A stretch of 64,000 nucleotides of DNA. Source: Flaccisagitta enflata (taxonomy: Eukaryota; Chaetognatha; Sagittoidea; Aphragmophora). Numbering within the stretch: the stretch's first letter is position 1; the number at the start of each line of letters is the position of its first letter. The position numbers and the translations under genes were made by a program. Below, piece by piece: positions 32,652-51,784 of this stretch. The notes beneath the pieces were generated by a model that saw only the letters and a program-made list of their open reading frames with translations, searched no databases and had not been told where the DNA came from. Where the stretch lies: the NCBI GenBank assembly GCA_965153355.1, contig OZ231126.1, positions 39,556,001-39,620,000 of the forward strand. The letters run 5' to 3'.

Positions 32652-33316
32652 CAGGGGCGTATTTGAGCCCAAATTTTTGGGGCAGCAAGCCAAAATCTGT
32701 GTCCCAACAAGTCTTGTGTCCCAATGATTTTTCTATTACTTATGTAGCCAAAAATGCAACTAATATTATTTATTAGTATTGCTTCATAATGTTACTATTG
32801 TGTTATCATATAAAAGAAAGTCTTGCTTTACTACAGTGGAAAATGTTTACTATTCAAAGCATAAACAAGCCCAAGGATAATGTTTTGTCATATGATGTGG
32901 CATGTGCAACAATTCATCATATGTAAATCTCATTCAATTATCAAAAACGGAAACAGGACCTGAAGAAGCATAGTTTTTGTCAAAAATTCTATCACATTTG
33001 GAGCATTGTACTTTTCACATCTTGGGGTAAAGCGGAATCGTTTTCTATCAGACTTCTTAAAAGAGAATTTCAATTTTTTGGTGAAAACTTGAAAATGAGT
33101 AATGATTCAGATCGATTTGGATGATGAATAAATGGCTGAGGGGATGAATAGGCTTTGTAGATTGATCCCATAAAACCCCATTGTATTACAGCTGGAAAAA
33201 CATTTGGAACCTCCTCTTCTCTCTTCTCTGTGTCTCTCTTCATTTGTGTCCCATGGGCTGAGCTCCCCAATGGGGCAGCAGCTGCTGCCCCTGACGCCCC
33301 GTCAAATACGCCCCTG
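32652..33316. mobile_element. Non-autonomous hAT element with perfect 8-bp target duplication
   Basis: The terminal inverted repeats begin with 15 identical bases, CAGGGGCGTATTTGA, and continue imperfectly through GGGGCAGCA. Identical direct repeats AGTGTCAG flank the element (32644-32651 and 33317-33324). CAGGGGCG-type ends and 8-bp duplications are hallmarks of hAT transposons. The 665-bp interior is AT-rich with no transposase. A 95-codon minus frame at 33070-33357 spans the right end and is not considered a gene. Confidence 0.92.
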
Positions 33317-33499
33317 AGTGTCAGAGTACGGGATGGACTAAAAAAGGCAGTTTTCATATTTCCAGGAAAATGGCGCCAAAATGCTCTTCTTTAGCCTCAT
33401 ATTTGATAAAAAAAATTTGGGGCATTTAAATGATTCACTATGAGACCAACAAGAAATGATTATATCGATACATGTCTAAGCATCCAAATAGAAAAAAAA

Positions 33500-33720
33500 A
33501 TCATGCATATGAGCATAGCTGCTCATCTGGAAATGTGTTCTCCAGTAATTTTGCTCATTTTGCTCTTATTTTGATCAATTAGCTCAATCTTTTTTTTCCT
33601 TGTTAGAATGAGATCAATAAGACATATATAATGCTGCATGTTTGAAGGTGTGAGGGTTTTTTTTAATTTTGTTGCTCACTTACCCTGTTGGAAGCAATTT
33701 TTTTGACTAAAACGGGCTAT
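33500..33720 (+). repeat. Dispersed copy of the 13.6-14.0 kb repeat
   Basis: GAGCATAGCTGCTCATCTGG, TTTTGCTCATTTTGCTC, CAATTAGCTCAATC, a poly-T stretch and GAATGAGATCAATAAGACAT follow the same order as the units at 13610-14010. The element type is unknown. Confidence 0.5.
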
Positions 33721-34160
33721 CTGATGATTCCGTTTTTTTTTATGTATTACAATGTCTCTGCATTGCTGTAATATCACCTTAGTCATATACAATATAATAC
33801 AGCACATTTTGAATTTATTGTAATATTTTACAGTTCTTGGAACTTTTCCCTATAGCCAAAGCTAGCTTTTATGGTAGTAATGTTCCGCCTCATTGAAATA
33901 GTTATACAGGATACCATATTCTTGCAAATGGAAGGGTAGGGGAGTACATTTTCTGTCTTCCCTCACACGCCTATATACAATCCCTGGCATCTTAAATTCG
34001 GTCTTAAAACTTTGACATGAGCATAAGTTATTTACCAACAAACAACCATCAGCAGACTGACAAGAAAGGCTTTGTGGAGATTGGCCAACTCTTAAGAATT
34101 TTGCCCTCATGGGGAAAGTCGCCATGCCGGTAATGGAAGAGGGCAATGTTCAAGGCTTAC

Positions 34161-34217
34161 CAATTTTCATACTGCATCTTGGCAAATGTTGTTTTGATCG
34201 CTGTCCGTGTAGAATTT
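34161..34217 (-). CDS. Candidate upstream exon (57 nt) of the same unrecognised gene
   Basis: The AG acceptor (GACCTATCAG) and strong donor GTAAGC frame 57 nt. Read in phase 1 at both ends it would join the exon at 31749 without a stop, giving LHGQRSKQHLPRCSMKI before DYTHYL. Another frame also looks plausible (STRTAIKTTFAKMQYEN) but would create a stop at the junction. Support rests on splice sites and phase only. Confidence 0.3.
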
Positions 34218-34960
34218 CTGATAGGTCGTCATTGATTATTTATTGAAAATTTCTGTTTTGGCAAGAGAAAGCAAACATGAATTGTAGGCGTTTAGCAAAA
34301 GACTGGGCATGCTACAGGGCTACAGCCCCATAGAGCCATTCTGTATTTCTTCAAATATTCAATTCTTGATTTAAAGAAAAAATTGAATCATAAAAACATG
34401 AAATATGAATTCATGTTAGATTTTATGAGTTGAGCTTGATGCTCCCATGTTCTTATTTTTTATAAGAGACTATGCTTTATTCTCTTGGATAAAACATGAG
34501 TCCGAAATGCAACATGATTCCTCATTTAATCCTATCAAAATGATGAAAATAAAGTAGGGTCCAATTTGGATGAACTATCATCCTAATACTTGATATTCTC
34601 GCAATCTAACTTGATCATTACTTGGATGGGTCACCATCCTAATCTTTTCATTAGTACGTAGATGGGTTCCCGTCCTACACCCTTTCACATAGCTTCTAAG
34701 AGACTGAAGACTTAAAACAGTGCAGCTCGCTTAATTGGTCATCCATAGCCCTGGTTTAAGGAAGGAAAAAAAAGAGAACGGTTCATACATAATGAAATAT
34801 GAAGAGATTTGAAAAATGACATCCCGTCAAAATTTAAGAGGTATTTCTCACTTGAGTCAAGGCCATTTAGGAGCCATATTCAAGGAGCTCCAACAAGGAT
34901 AGAGTAGTAGAAGGAAAGAAATAAGGAGTAAAAGGATGCGAAGAAAGAATAGACAAAGAA
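34218..34960. other. AT-rich stretch, no gene seen
   Basis: Two short related blocks, TGGATGGGTCACCATCCTAA and TAGATGGGTTCCCGTCCTAC (34630-34680), are palindromic (GATGGGT...CCATC). Otherwise nothing is recognised. Confidence 0.4.
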
Positions 34961-34964
34961 GAAG

Positions 34965-35265
34965 AGGAAGAAAAAGAAAAAGAAAAGAAAAGAAAAGAAA
35001 AGAAAAGAAAAGAAAAGAGAAGAGAAGAGAAGAGAAGAGAAGAGAAGAGAAGAGAAGAGAAGAAGAAGAAGAAGAAGCAGGAAAAGAAAAAGAAAAAGAA
35101 AAAGAAAAAGAAAAGAAAAGAAAAGAAAAGAAAAGAAAAGAAAAGAAAAGAAAAGAAAAGAAAAGAAAAAGAAAAAGAAAAAGAAAAAGAAAAGAAAAGA
35201 AAAGAAAAGAGAAGAAGAAGAAGAAGAAGAAGAAGAAGAAGAAGGAAAAGAAGAAGGAAGATAAA
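34965..35265. repeat. Purine tract (GAAAA)n/(GAGAA)n/(GAA)n
   Basis: About 300 bases are nearly all A and G on the plus strand, with three repeat periods alternating. Frames are open on both strands because of composition. Confidence 0.92.
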
Positions 35266-35593
35266 AGGAAGATAAAGGACAAGAAAAAGAAGATGAAGAG
35301 GACAGCGAACAAGAAGAGTGGGCAAAAGAAGAAGGGAAAGAGGAGGGACGTGTCAGTGACCTAAATACAAAATTTGAAAGCATTTTCATTTTTTGACATG
35401 AACACGTGAGCAAAAACGGCGCCAGAAAGGGACTAACTTAAATAGGGCGCATTCTGTTCTCTCAATCTCTCTCTTTTTTTTCGGTCTCGTGAGCGAGATC
35501 TCGTGAATTTACAACCCTTCACTAATTCAGCATACGCGGACGTGGAGATTTATGAGTGATATATCTAGAACCACTTGTCACTCATTTACATTT

Positions 35594-35748
35594 TTAGTCG
35601 CGGACACGCGACTCTACACCTTGCCGTGTCGGTCGGTAGGTCGGTCCGTCGGTCGGACCGTCACATTTTTGAATTCCGAGCGGTTTTCGCATTACTGCTC
35701 CTGCCCAACCGTCCGCGACTGGATTGCCGTGTATCCGGCCTTGTTCTT
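35594..35748 (-). mobile_element. Short hairpin-ended element, best-preserved copy
   Basis: In order: TTTTTAGTCGCGGACACGCG, ACTCTACACCTTGCCGTGTC, a GGTCGGTAGGTCGGTCCG tract, ACATTTTTGAATTCCGAGCG, GTTTTCGCATTACTGCTCC, TGCCCAACCGTCCGCGACTG and GATTGCCGTGTATCCGGCC, then TTGTT. This copy is used as the reference for the 155-bp subfamily. Confidence 0.87.
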
Positions 35749-35940
35749 AGTCGCGTGCATACGACTCTACAACCCGCTTTGTCCGTCGGTCGGTTGGTTG
35801 GTTGGTCGGTCGGTCAAACTTTACTTTTATGATTTTATTTCTTTGACCTCACTGCTCCTGCCCAAATGATCTGGTGACCTCAAATATGGCCCCTGCCCAC
35901 CCGCACGCGACTTCGGTAGCCGTGTATCCGGCCTTGTTTT
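35749..35940 (-). mobile_element. Second hairpin-ended element, abutting the first
   Basis: CTTAGTCGCGTGCATACGAC, TCTACAACCCGCTTTGTCCG, (GGTT/GGTC)n, CTGCTCCTGCCCAAATGATC, then GCCCCTGCCCACCCGCACGC and CCGTGTATCCGGCCTTGTT. It has a duplicated CCTGCCCA box absent from the shorter type and follows the preceding copy head to tail without a spacer. Confidence 0.83.
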
Positions 35941-36007
35941 ATCAGCACAAACCTCTTTTCTTTTTCCTTCCTCTGCCGTTTGTTTCCCAATTCTTTTGTA
36001 CATTTTT

Positions 36008-36185
36008 TAGTCGTGTGCACGCCGCTTTACAACCCGCGTTGTCTGTCCGTCCGTCCGTCCGTCCGTCCGTTTGCCTGTCTCATTTATATTTTTTCTATAT
36101 TTTTGCGGTCTTTTTGCCTCCCCGCTCATGCCCAATTTCTTTAGTGACCTTAAATACTGCCCCTGCCCAACCGCACGCGACTTCT
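36008..36185 (-). mobile_element. Third hairpin-ended element of the cluster, end missing
   Basis: TTTTTAGTCGTGTGCACGCC, GCTTTACAACCCGCGTTGTC, (GTCC)n, CTCATGCCCAATTTC and GCCCCTGCCCAACCGCACGC match the longer type. The CCGTGTATCCGGCCTTGTT end is absent. Confidence 0.75.
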
Positions 36186-36318
36186 TTATTTCTTTTTCAT
36201 AATCCTATCTTTTTTCTTTTCACTGCTATGTCTTTGCCTTTACCTCTTTCTTTTCAACTCATGCTACCTTTCTTTCTTTATTCTTAATCCACCTTTCCTT
36301 ATTCTGTATAAGTGTCTA

Positions 36319-36324
<6 letters not shown>

Positions 36325-36377
<53 letters not shown>

Positions 36378-36934
36378 TTAGTTTTGTCTTTTGTTTCACT
36401 TTCACTCCCTCATTAATCTCTTTTTTTTTTCTTTGAATCGTAAAATGATCATCGTTCAGAAAAGGGGGAGGGACTTTTCATAGAAGGAATTTTTATGATC
36501 CAAAACAAAAAGACAAGTCAAAATCGTTAAACTGTTTTTTTTTTCAATGAGGAATGTTTTCAGGCAAAAGTGAAAATAAATCCAATTGAGACAATCGAAA
36601 GCCAATTTCACCTTGTCTGCCTTTTTCTCTGTCTTTTTTGTCTGTCTTCTTCTCTGTCTCTATCTTGTTTCTGTCTGTTCGGTTGTATCATCTGCCTATC
36701 TATCGATATCTTTTTTACCATTTGCTGGTTTTATAACTTTTCAATCTGTTTGTCTAACAGAACTCATTCACAAAGATCCTCGTGATATCTACCACTATTT
36801 TTGCTGGTCTAGCTGTTTTCTTGTACCTTTCAAAATCCTGGAATTCTGTCCCCTTGTTTCTTATTGTCTCTCCAGTCTTAACACCTGTCTGTTCTCTAGT
36901 GCCCATTTATCTACACAACTTTTTCTGTCTGTCT

Positions 36935-37017
<83 letters not shown>

Positions 37018-37035
37018 TCTTTTTGTTCTTTTTTC
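36325..37035. repeat. (CT)n microsatellites with CT/TTTCT-rich spacer
   Basis: Perfect (CT)n lies at 36330-36372 and 36938-37011, with pyrimidine-rich sequence between. No splice-consistent exon was identified. Confidence 0.85.
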
Positions 37036-37289
37036 TTTTCACACTTACCGTATAAGATCAAGTAAAAACATTATAATTTTGGAAGCCCGCTCTTGTTTGA
37101 TGAAAAGTTCCTGTCATCAGATCATCACTCACTAAAATCGATTTCAGAACATCCAATTTAAATCAGAATTGGATAAGATAAAGAATTCGGATGACCCCAG
37201 TAGAATTGCTTTGTTTTCTTCTGTTTGTGTTTCTGTTTGTTTGTCTGTATCTGTCTTTGTTTCGGCGATTCCGAGTTTCTGTTTTCTGT

Positions 37290-37905
<616 letters not shown>

Positions 37906-38454
37906 TTTCTCCTACCCAACAATCCATAAGTAATTCTTCATCGATAACCCATATAGGCTTATTTTGCAGTTTGTGTGATCGCTTGTTTGTTTCTCGCTTT
38001 TGTCTTTCCTTCTCCTTCATATTTTGTGTTTGCGGTTATTTAAGATCGTGCCGGGTTGAAATATCTGTCTAATCGACTTATAGTTAGAGACGGCACATGA
38101 GCTCCTGAATGATGGACGGATTAACGATTGGTATGAAAACTGAAGACTGTGGATTGGCACTTCAAAATTTAAATGAGACTTTGAGGTATTCAAATGGATG
38201 ACATTCCACTGATCATCAAGTTTGACACGTCACACCCACAAAACAATGCTTGTCTGTGTGTCTACCTATCTTATAGAAAAGCAGCGAATTTTTTTACGCA
38301 TCATCAACTAGGTATCTAAAAAAGACTTGATCCATTCACCATTTTCAGCTTTGACCCCCGAAGAGTCAATAACAATCCGCATGTGAACTTATGCTGTAGC
38401 ATTTTTTGTGTGTGTTGAACAATCATGCAAAACTTTTTTTTTCTCAACAAGAAG

Positions 38455-38700
38455 GCCAACACCTTACAGTCGCGTGCGGTTGTTAAGATCATAAGACTGA
38501 AAGACAAAAAGACCAAAAGACTAAAAGACCAAAAGACTAAATGTAAATTGACCTAAATGACTTTAGATAACTTAAAATGACATAAAATGACTTAAAATCA
38601 CGTAAAACGACAAAAAAAAGCTAAACGTTACGGATGGACGGACAGGCGGACCGACCGACGGACAGAGTGGGTCATAGAGTCGTATGCACGCGACTAAGAA
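38455..38700 (+). mobile_element. Hairpin-ended element with AAAGAC/AATGAC core
   Basis: AGGCCAACACCTTACAGTCG, then units of AAAGACTAAAAGACC and AAAATGAC, an ACGGACGG tract, and the end CATAGAGTCGTATGCACGCG with ACTAAGAATA. Compact member of the decamer-core subfamily. Confidence 0.75.
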
Positions 38701-39029
38701 TAATATTATTTTATGGCCTGTATAGTGATCAGCTAAGGAATCCGGGCTTCTGATCCATATGTGACCTGCGTCTCTCCTGATCGTTGGTCTGCCTGTCTCT
38801 TTGTCTGATTGCTTGTCTGTCTATCTATCTCTCTGAATATCTATCTGTCTCACTGTCTGCATATCTTTCTGTCTTTCTATCTACATAATTCAAACGATCT
38901 CTGTTTCAGCCTGAACTAATTAGAAGTTGAATCAGTTTGGAAACCTGATTCAGCCAATTTTTTAATTTTATTTTAATTCATATTCAACAAAAACCTATTT
39001 TGTGCTTCCATAAACTTGTTTCTAAGATA

Positions 39030-39192
<163 letters not shown>

Positions 39193-39475
39193 AGTCATAC
39201 ACACAACGACAGTCTCAGACTCACACACAGAACTAAACAAAGAGCCAGACACATGGGAACAATGAGGCAGATTCAACAGCTTGAAAATCGTATCAGAAAA
39301 AATAATATTACTCTGAAAACTTACTTAACTGTTTGTGTTAATAATCATTCAAATCATTGTGTATTCGATCTTAAATTGATTCCTCCCTTGACAAACCTTA
39401 TTTCATTCATCTTCGAACAATTTTCATTATTCCCCCCCCCCTCTCTCTTTATTCATTCGTCCATATGCAAATTAG

Positions 39476-39638
39476 GCAGTGTCGTTCTCAAGAACAGCGT
39501 CCGTGTTCCCACACTTTCTGCCTGTCTGAGACTCGTAATCAACGGCATCCTCACGCGAGTCTCTGCACGGGCAGAGTCGAAGGCCTTCGCATCAATATCT
39601 GCTCCCCATGGTTTCCTGATAGAGCATCATACGAGCAT
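39476..39638 (+). CDS. Candidate Cys-rich exon on the plus strand
   Basis: The acceptor is CCATATGCAAATTAG and the donor GTAAGT. The 163 nt (phase 2 to phase 0) encode QCRSQEQRPCSHTFCLSETR, then NQRHPHASLCTGRVEGLRIN and ICSPWFPDRASYEH. Five or more cysteines with balanced composition suggest a secreted or extracellular module. Other plus frames are also open, so the frame choice rests on composition. No partner exon was found, and the function is unknown. Confidence 0.4.
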
Positions 39639-40252
39639 GTAAGTAAAAAAAAAAAGACGCTCGTTGAAAAATATGGAAGAAGGCCTTGTGAGCCCTCACT
39701 GACTAGTTGCAATGCGCATCACTCTTAGTTTTCCATTTAAGAAAAAACTAACTCGTAAACATCCATTCTGAGTCTAATCCAAAACACCAATGCTTATCAA
39801 AATAGATGAATGATAATGATTATTCGTGTTACCTGGGTTAGCTAAATTCAACAAATCACCCGAGGGTAACATTGTTACGAAGCCATACATTTGAAGGATA
39901 GAATCGAGGTCAAGCTTAAAGCCTTAATGCGACCGCCGGACATTCTTATCCTAGGTACTGAGTAGTATGATAGGTGGAACAATATCCCTCACTATACCCA
40001 AACTGACAGGTGGAGAGACCAAAGCATATATGAACTGATGGATGTATGGATGGATTTGGATTAAGAATCGGAAACTAGATGACGTTCAAAGTCCTTGTTT
40101 TAATTGTAAACATTTATCAAAGACTCTCAGTTTGTTTTATCAAAGACCCTCAGTTTGACTCTCAGTTTGTTTTAATTGTTTTACTTTGTATGATACTTTA
40201 CTGTCCTTTCTCACGGTTGGTTTGTCTGTATGTCTCGGCTCTAACTGGCGCT

Positions 40253-40293
40253 CTCTCTGTCTCTCTGTCTCTCTGTCTCTCTCTGTCTCTCTG

Positions 40294-40388
<95 letters not shown>

Positions 40389-40398
40389 CGCTCTCTGT
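40253..40398. repeat. (CT)n/(CTGT)n microsatellite
   Basis: CTCTCTGT blocks pass into perfect (CT)n. The flanking 39640-40250 holds no recognised feature. Confidence 0.93.
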
Positions 40399-40704
40399 CA
40401 CTTTCTATTTCTTACTTATCACGCTTGCTAGTCAAAGTTTAACGACATGAGCTTGATGACTTTTACAGCAGTCGCTCGAGATAACTATTTGCCAAATCTT
40501 CATCAAAATTGACAGAAACATCGCACATTCTTGTTTTCGTAACATACACTAGCCGTCATTATTGTTGAGATTGTCTTTTATTCTGGCAATAAATTGACAT
40601 CTCTTACAAGCAACTACTTATTCTGTGTATCAGTTCACTTTATTCGTAAATAAGAGCGAAAAAAAAACATTAAAGAACTATTTGTCGATAAGATCATACA
40701 CTGA

Positions 40705-40855
40705 AATTAAACGGACGGATGGGAAGGCGTATGGACGGATGGACTGAAGGATGGACATATGGAAGGATGGACATATGGAAGGATGAATGTAGGGATGGAG
40801 AGACGGACAGTGGATGGACGGATGGATGGACAGACGGAGAGATGGACCAGCAGAG
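40705..40855. repeat. Degenerate (GGAC/GGAT)n tract
   Basis: GGACGGATGGAC and GGACATATGGAAGGAT units resemble the tetranucleotide part of the hairpin-ended family, but no terminus is present. The stretch to 41715 has no supported gene; a minus-strand frame at 41236-41436 lacks splice support. Confidence 0.6.
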
Positions 40856-41721
40856 GGAAAATCTGAAAAGCAAATCAAAACAATTTGGAAAAAAAAATTG
40901 TTCCTTGAGATAAATCAAGCCATTGAACAAACAAGTCGGCGCGCATCTACTATCCTTCCTTTTTTAACATGATAATGCTTTTTTGCTCCATTTATCAGGG
41001 ATTAAGCTGTTCGTGGACGGTCATTGCTCCAGTCGGTTATCATCTCCAAATTACTTATAAAAAATTTGAAGTTCATTCTGGACCAAGGTGAGAACATTAT
41101 GCAGCATGCCACTTTCATAAATCCTATGTGACATTTGTTGTTGTTTTTTTTATTTGTTGTCGCAGAAATCTATCTATAACTGATTACTTCCTGCGACCAT
41201 TGGAATCGGGTGTTTGAATAAAAGTGCAGTTTTTGTTAAAGAGACAGATGCTCTATGAGTAAAAGATGCCTGACAACTTGGCTGCAGAATTGGCATCTTG
41301 GCTTAATTGCTTCACTTTGACATAGTATTATATCATGTTTTAGAGAATACACGCCCTCATCCTTGAATATTTTGACAATATATTTTTGAATGAGGGAAAA
41401 AGGGAAAATAAGTCTTCCATTTTTACAATAACACAAGTAAGACTTTTTTCTCTTTTACTGTTTTGATTATCTCCTCAACGAACACAAGAAGAGTTTTTTA
41501 TGTACACACATAGCTTTAATATACACACTCACACTGGAGAAAAAAAGCGGTTCTCAGTTTTTTGATGAAAAAAAATCATGAAAGCATCAAATTCATTCCC
41601 TTTCATTTCATAGCCTCTTGTATGTTAAATTTAATGAGACGATTTGAGGCCAAATAGATTGACGATGTGAGGCTATTTTCAAAAAGGGAAAAAAAGGAGA
41701 GAGGAGAATATAAACAAGGTC

Positions 41722-42190
41722 AACAAACCTTAGTCGCGTGGTAATAAGGGTAATAAAAGTAATTAAGGTATTTAAGGTAATAAAGATAATGAAGTTAATT
41801 AAGTACCTATATCTTCCTATAATTACCCACGTTTACCTACAACTACCTGTAAATACCTATAATTACCTACAATTACATTAAATTACCATAAATTATCTAT
41901 AATCACCTATAATTACCCATTATTTCCTATATTTCCTACAATTACCTCAATTTATAGTCCGAGACAACTTTTCTGACTTAAATGATACAGATTACCTATA
42001 TTTACCTATAATTACCTAAAATTACCTAAAATTACCTATAATTACCAAAAATTACCTATAACTACCTTTAATAACCTTCAATAACCTTTAAAACGACTAT
42101 AAAGCCTATATTTCAAAAAAGTTACTGACCGACCGACCGACCGACCGACCGACATAGCGGCTTCTAGAGTCGCGTTCACGCGACTAAGAA
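41722..42190 (+). mobile_element. Hairpin-ended element with AATTACCTAT core
   Basis: AACAAGGTCAACAAACCTTA and GTCGCGTGGTAATAAGG begin the element. About 350 bases of degenerate 10-11 bp AATTACCTAT units follow, interrupted by one unrelated patch near 41960. A (GACC)n tract and the end TCTAGAGTCGCGTTCACGCG with ACTAAGAATG close it. The ends match the family while the core does not. Confidence 0.78.
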
Positions 42191-42345
42191 TGAATGGAAA
42201 TGCAAATATGTTTTGAAAAAAAAAGAATGAATCGTTTCAAAATGTTGAATTTAGAACCAGAAGAAGAAAAGAGCAGAATAAAAACAATTAAAGAAAAGTG
42301 ATAGAAAAGGGGAGATATGTGGAGGAAATGTAAATCGTATTTTCT

Positions 42346-42826
42346 CTTATTAGCGCCCGGGCGCTCTTATTTGAAGAAACCTGATATTGAATGTAGTGTA
42401 GTATCTTCCTGAAGAGAATCTTTCTGCATACTCTCATGTATATCTCTGGTTATATTTGACTGATTTTGAAAAAAATTACTGACAAAACCAAAGCCTTCGA
42501 ATTTGCAAACTATCGGCTATCCAAACTGCATCTCTCTAACTCACCACGTTCAAAAGTTATTCAATTTTAAATGAAATATTTCAATAGTACATCATGAAGC
42601 TCTAGAAATCATTTCCCAGATAAATGGTGGCCATGATTCAGTAGATCGATTCTCACACTTGATACTGATTGATTTACAATCAACTAGTATTCCTTAATTA
42701 GTCACCAAATGATCTTTTTTTCAACGTGAAAAGATTTTTTTGTGAAGATATTATTCTTTGATTATTTTTTTAAAAAGAGTTTTGCCAGAAAAAAAGAGAT
42801 TAGGGGCGCTAATTAGAGGGGGGAGG
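42346..42826. mobile_element. Possible DNA element with inverted CTCTWATTAGCGCCC ends
   Basis: CTCTTATTAGCGCCC near 42350 and the reverse complement of GGGCGCTAATTAGAG near 42818 agree at 14 of 15 positions. The left one is embedded in the palindrome AGCGCCCGGGCGCT. A similar terminus, CCTCTAATTAGCGCAACCCC, occurs alone at about 870. No target duplication or coding sequence was seen, so this is a weak call. Confidence 0.4.
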
Positions 42827-42829
42827 TGA

Positions 42830-43365
42830 CAAAAAAAAACACGTTTCCCCATCAGCGTAAATTGTTATGGAGCGTTTTTACTAACAGAAGGAAATAATGA
42901 TGTATTGAGTTGAACATTGAAACTTTTTTTTTCCTAAATTATCTGTAATAAATCAAAACGAAAGTTACTGATACTTTGTTATATTTTTTGGATGCCCAGC
43001 CAAAAAATTTAGATAACTGCCGTTTTTTATTTTCAGCCAAATCATGGCGCCGGAAATTTGAACCAATGGAAAAACCATAACTCATTAGTCGTGACACATG
43101 AACTATGACCCAACACATTCATATATAATGCATGAATACATATGTTATATTCATTCTTTAAGTTTGTGATGTTTCCCTAATAAAAATCAAGGGTTCTAAT
43201 CCATATTCTAGATGTGACCAGTGCAATAATTTATCCTATTTATAACTCATACAATTATCCAATTAATCAATGTCATCTAGATGAGAACTATGGACTATTC
43301 ATTTTTTCAGTTATCTTCATCAGAGCTTTTCAAGGGACAATTTACCTTTCTCTCTCCCTTTCTTT
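42830..43365. other. AT-rich stretch, no feature recognised
   Basis: No exon or repeat is supported. Confidence 0.35.
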
Positions 43366-43369
43366 CTAT

Positions 43370-43381
43370 CTTTCTTCCTTC

Positions 43382-43451
<70 letters not shown>

Positions 43452-43470
43452 CTCTTTCTTTCTTTCTTTG
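43370..43470. repeat. (CTTT)n microsatellite
   Basis: A tetranucleotide run of about 100 bases. Confidence 0.94.
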
Positions 43471-43793
43471 TCGTTTTTTTATTCAATTTCAGTTACAACA
43501 TTCAGTTTACAAGAAAAAAAACAATTTATTCAAAATTTGTGGACTTTGTATCTTGACTGCGGCCGAATCCCAATTCCAGACCTACATACTCCGCCGCGTA
43601 CATTTCCTTCTTATAATGTACCCATTCTTATATTCTTCGCCAATCATTTGATGAAGTTGTGTCCGGTGGTTTCCATGGCATTCTACTCCTTGATCTCTTT
43701 TGTAAACAAAGTTCCCCCATAAGTTATTAAGAAAACTATGAATAGAAAAGTCCGCTGAAAAAAAGGAAGAAAAAGAGCGCGAAAAAAGCTTAC

Positions 43794-51179
<7,386 letters not shown>

Positions 51180-51633
51180 CTTAAGGGTGATTCGATAGAC
51201 AATACATATGAAAAAAAGCAGCAAAATAGTGGCTTTTTTGCGAAAAACCGTCGACAATTTTTCCCATAACATTTTCGTGACAATCAATACAATTTTGTTG
51301 CTACCAGAGCTGATTATATTCTCCATCAGGGTTCCTAATAAGATGTCAAAGCGATGCTGGGGCTGGATTTTCATTATTATAATCAGGGGAGAGGTCAAAA
51401 GCTATGTACCTTGGGTGACAAAGATAATTTACATAATGAGGGAAAAATCAGAAAATAGTAGTATTTTGTGTGTAGAAATCATAGAAAACTGTTACCGAAG
51501 CATTGAAGCTTCTTATCAGTGATCATTGATAGTGAGTTATTAAAAAAATTCACTCACAGGCAGTTATACAACCGAGAAAGCTTTCTTACTTAAGGCAAAC
51601 TACTAAGAAAAAAAATTTAAATCTACCTTTTTA
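51180..51633. other. AT-rich stretch upstream of the coiled-coil gene model
   Basis: No further exon could be placed with confidence. Confidence 0.3.
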
Positions 51634-51784
51634 CTGTGGTCGAAATTATAAGACAGCCAAATGCGGGGATTTTTTGCATTTTCAAAAACATAGTTCTCTT
51701 TGTAATCGAATTTGGAAGAGAACTATGTTTTTTGTTTTTTCATTTTTTTGCTTTCTATGCAAACTTATAATTTCGACCAGCACC
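51634..51784. mobile_element. Short Tc1/mariner-like palindromic MITE
   Basis: TGGTCGAAATTATAAG occurs at the left and in reverse complement at the right, 16 of 16 identical, and AACATAGTTCTCTT is also mirrored inside. The element is a nearly complete hairpin of about 150 bases, preceded by TA. TGGTCGAAATTATAAG-type ends are common in Tc1/mariner MITEs. The right TA is lost. Confidence 0.65.

Noticed and set aside
33070-33357. 95-codon minus frame with poly-Ala
   Set aside because: It lies across the right end of the hAT element and its target duplication, so it cannot be an ancestral gene in this form.
33862-34146. 94-codon minus frame (ATFPMRAKFLRVGQ..., RRVREDRKCTPLPF)
   Set aside because: Composition is plausible, but no acceptor and donor pair compatible with the neighbouring exons was found, so it is left out of the gene model.
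41236-41436. Minus frame IQKYIVKIFKDEGVYSLKHD...
   Set aside because: No splice-compatible edges and AT-rich composition; could be chance.
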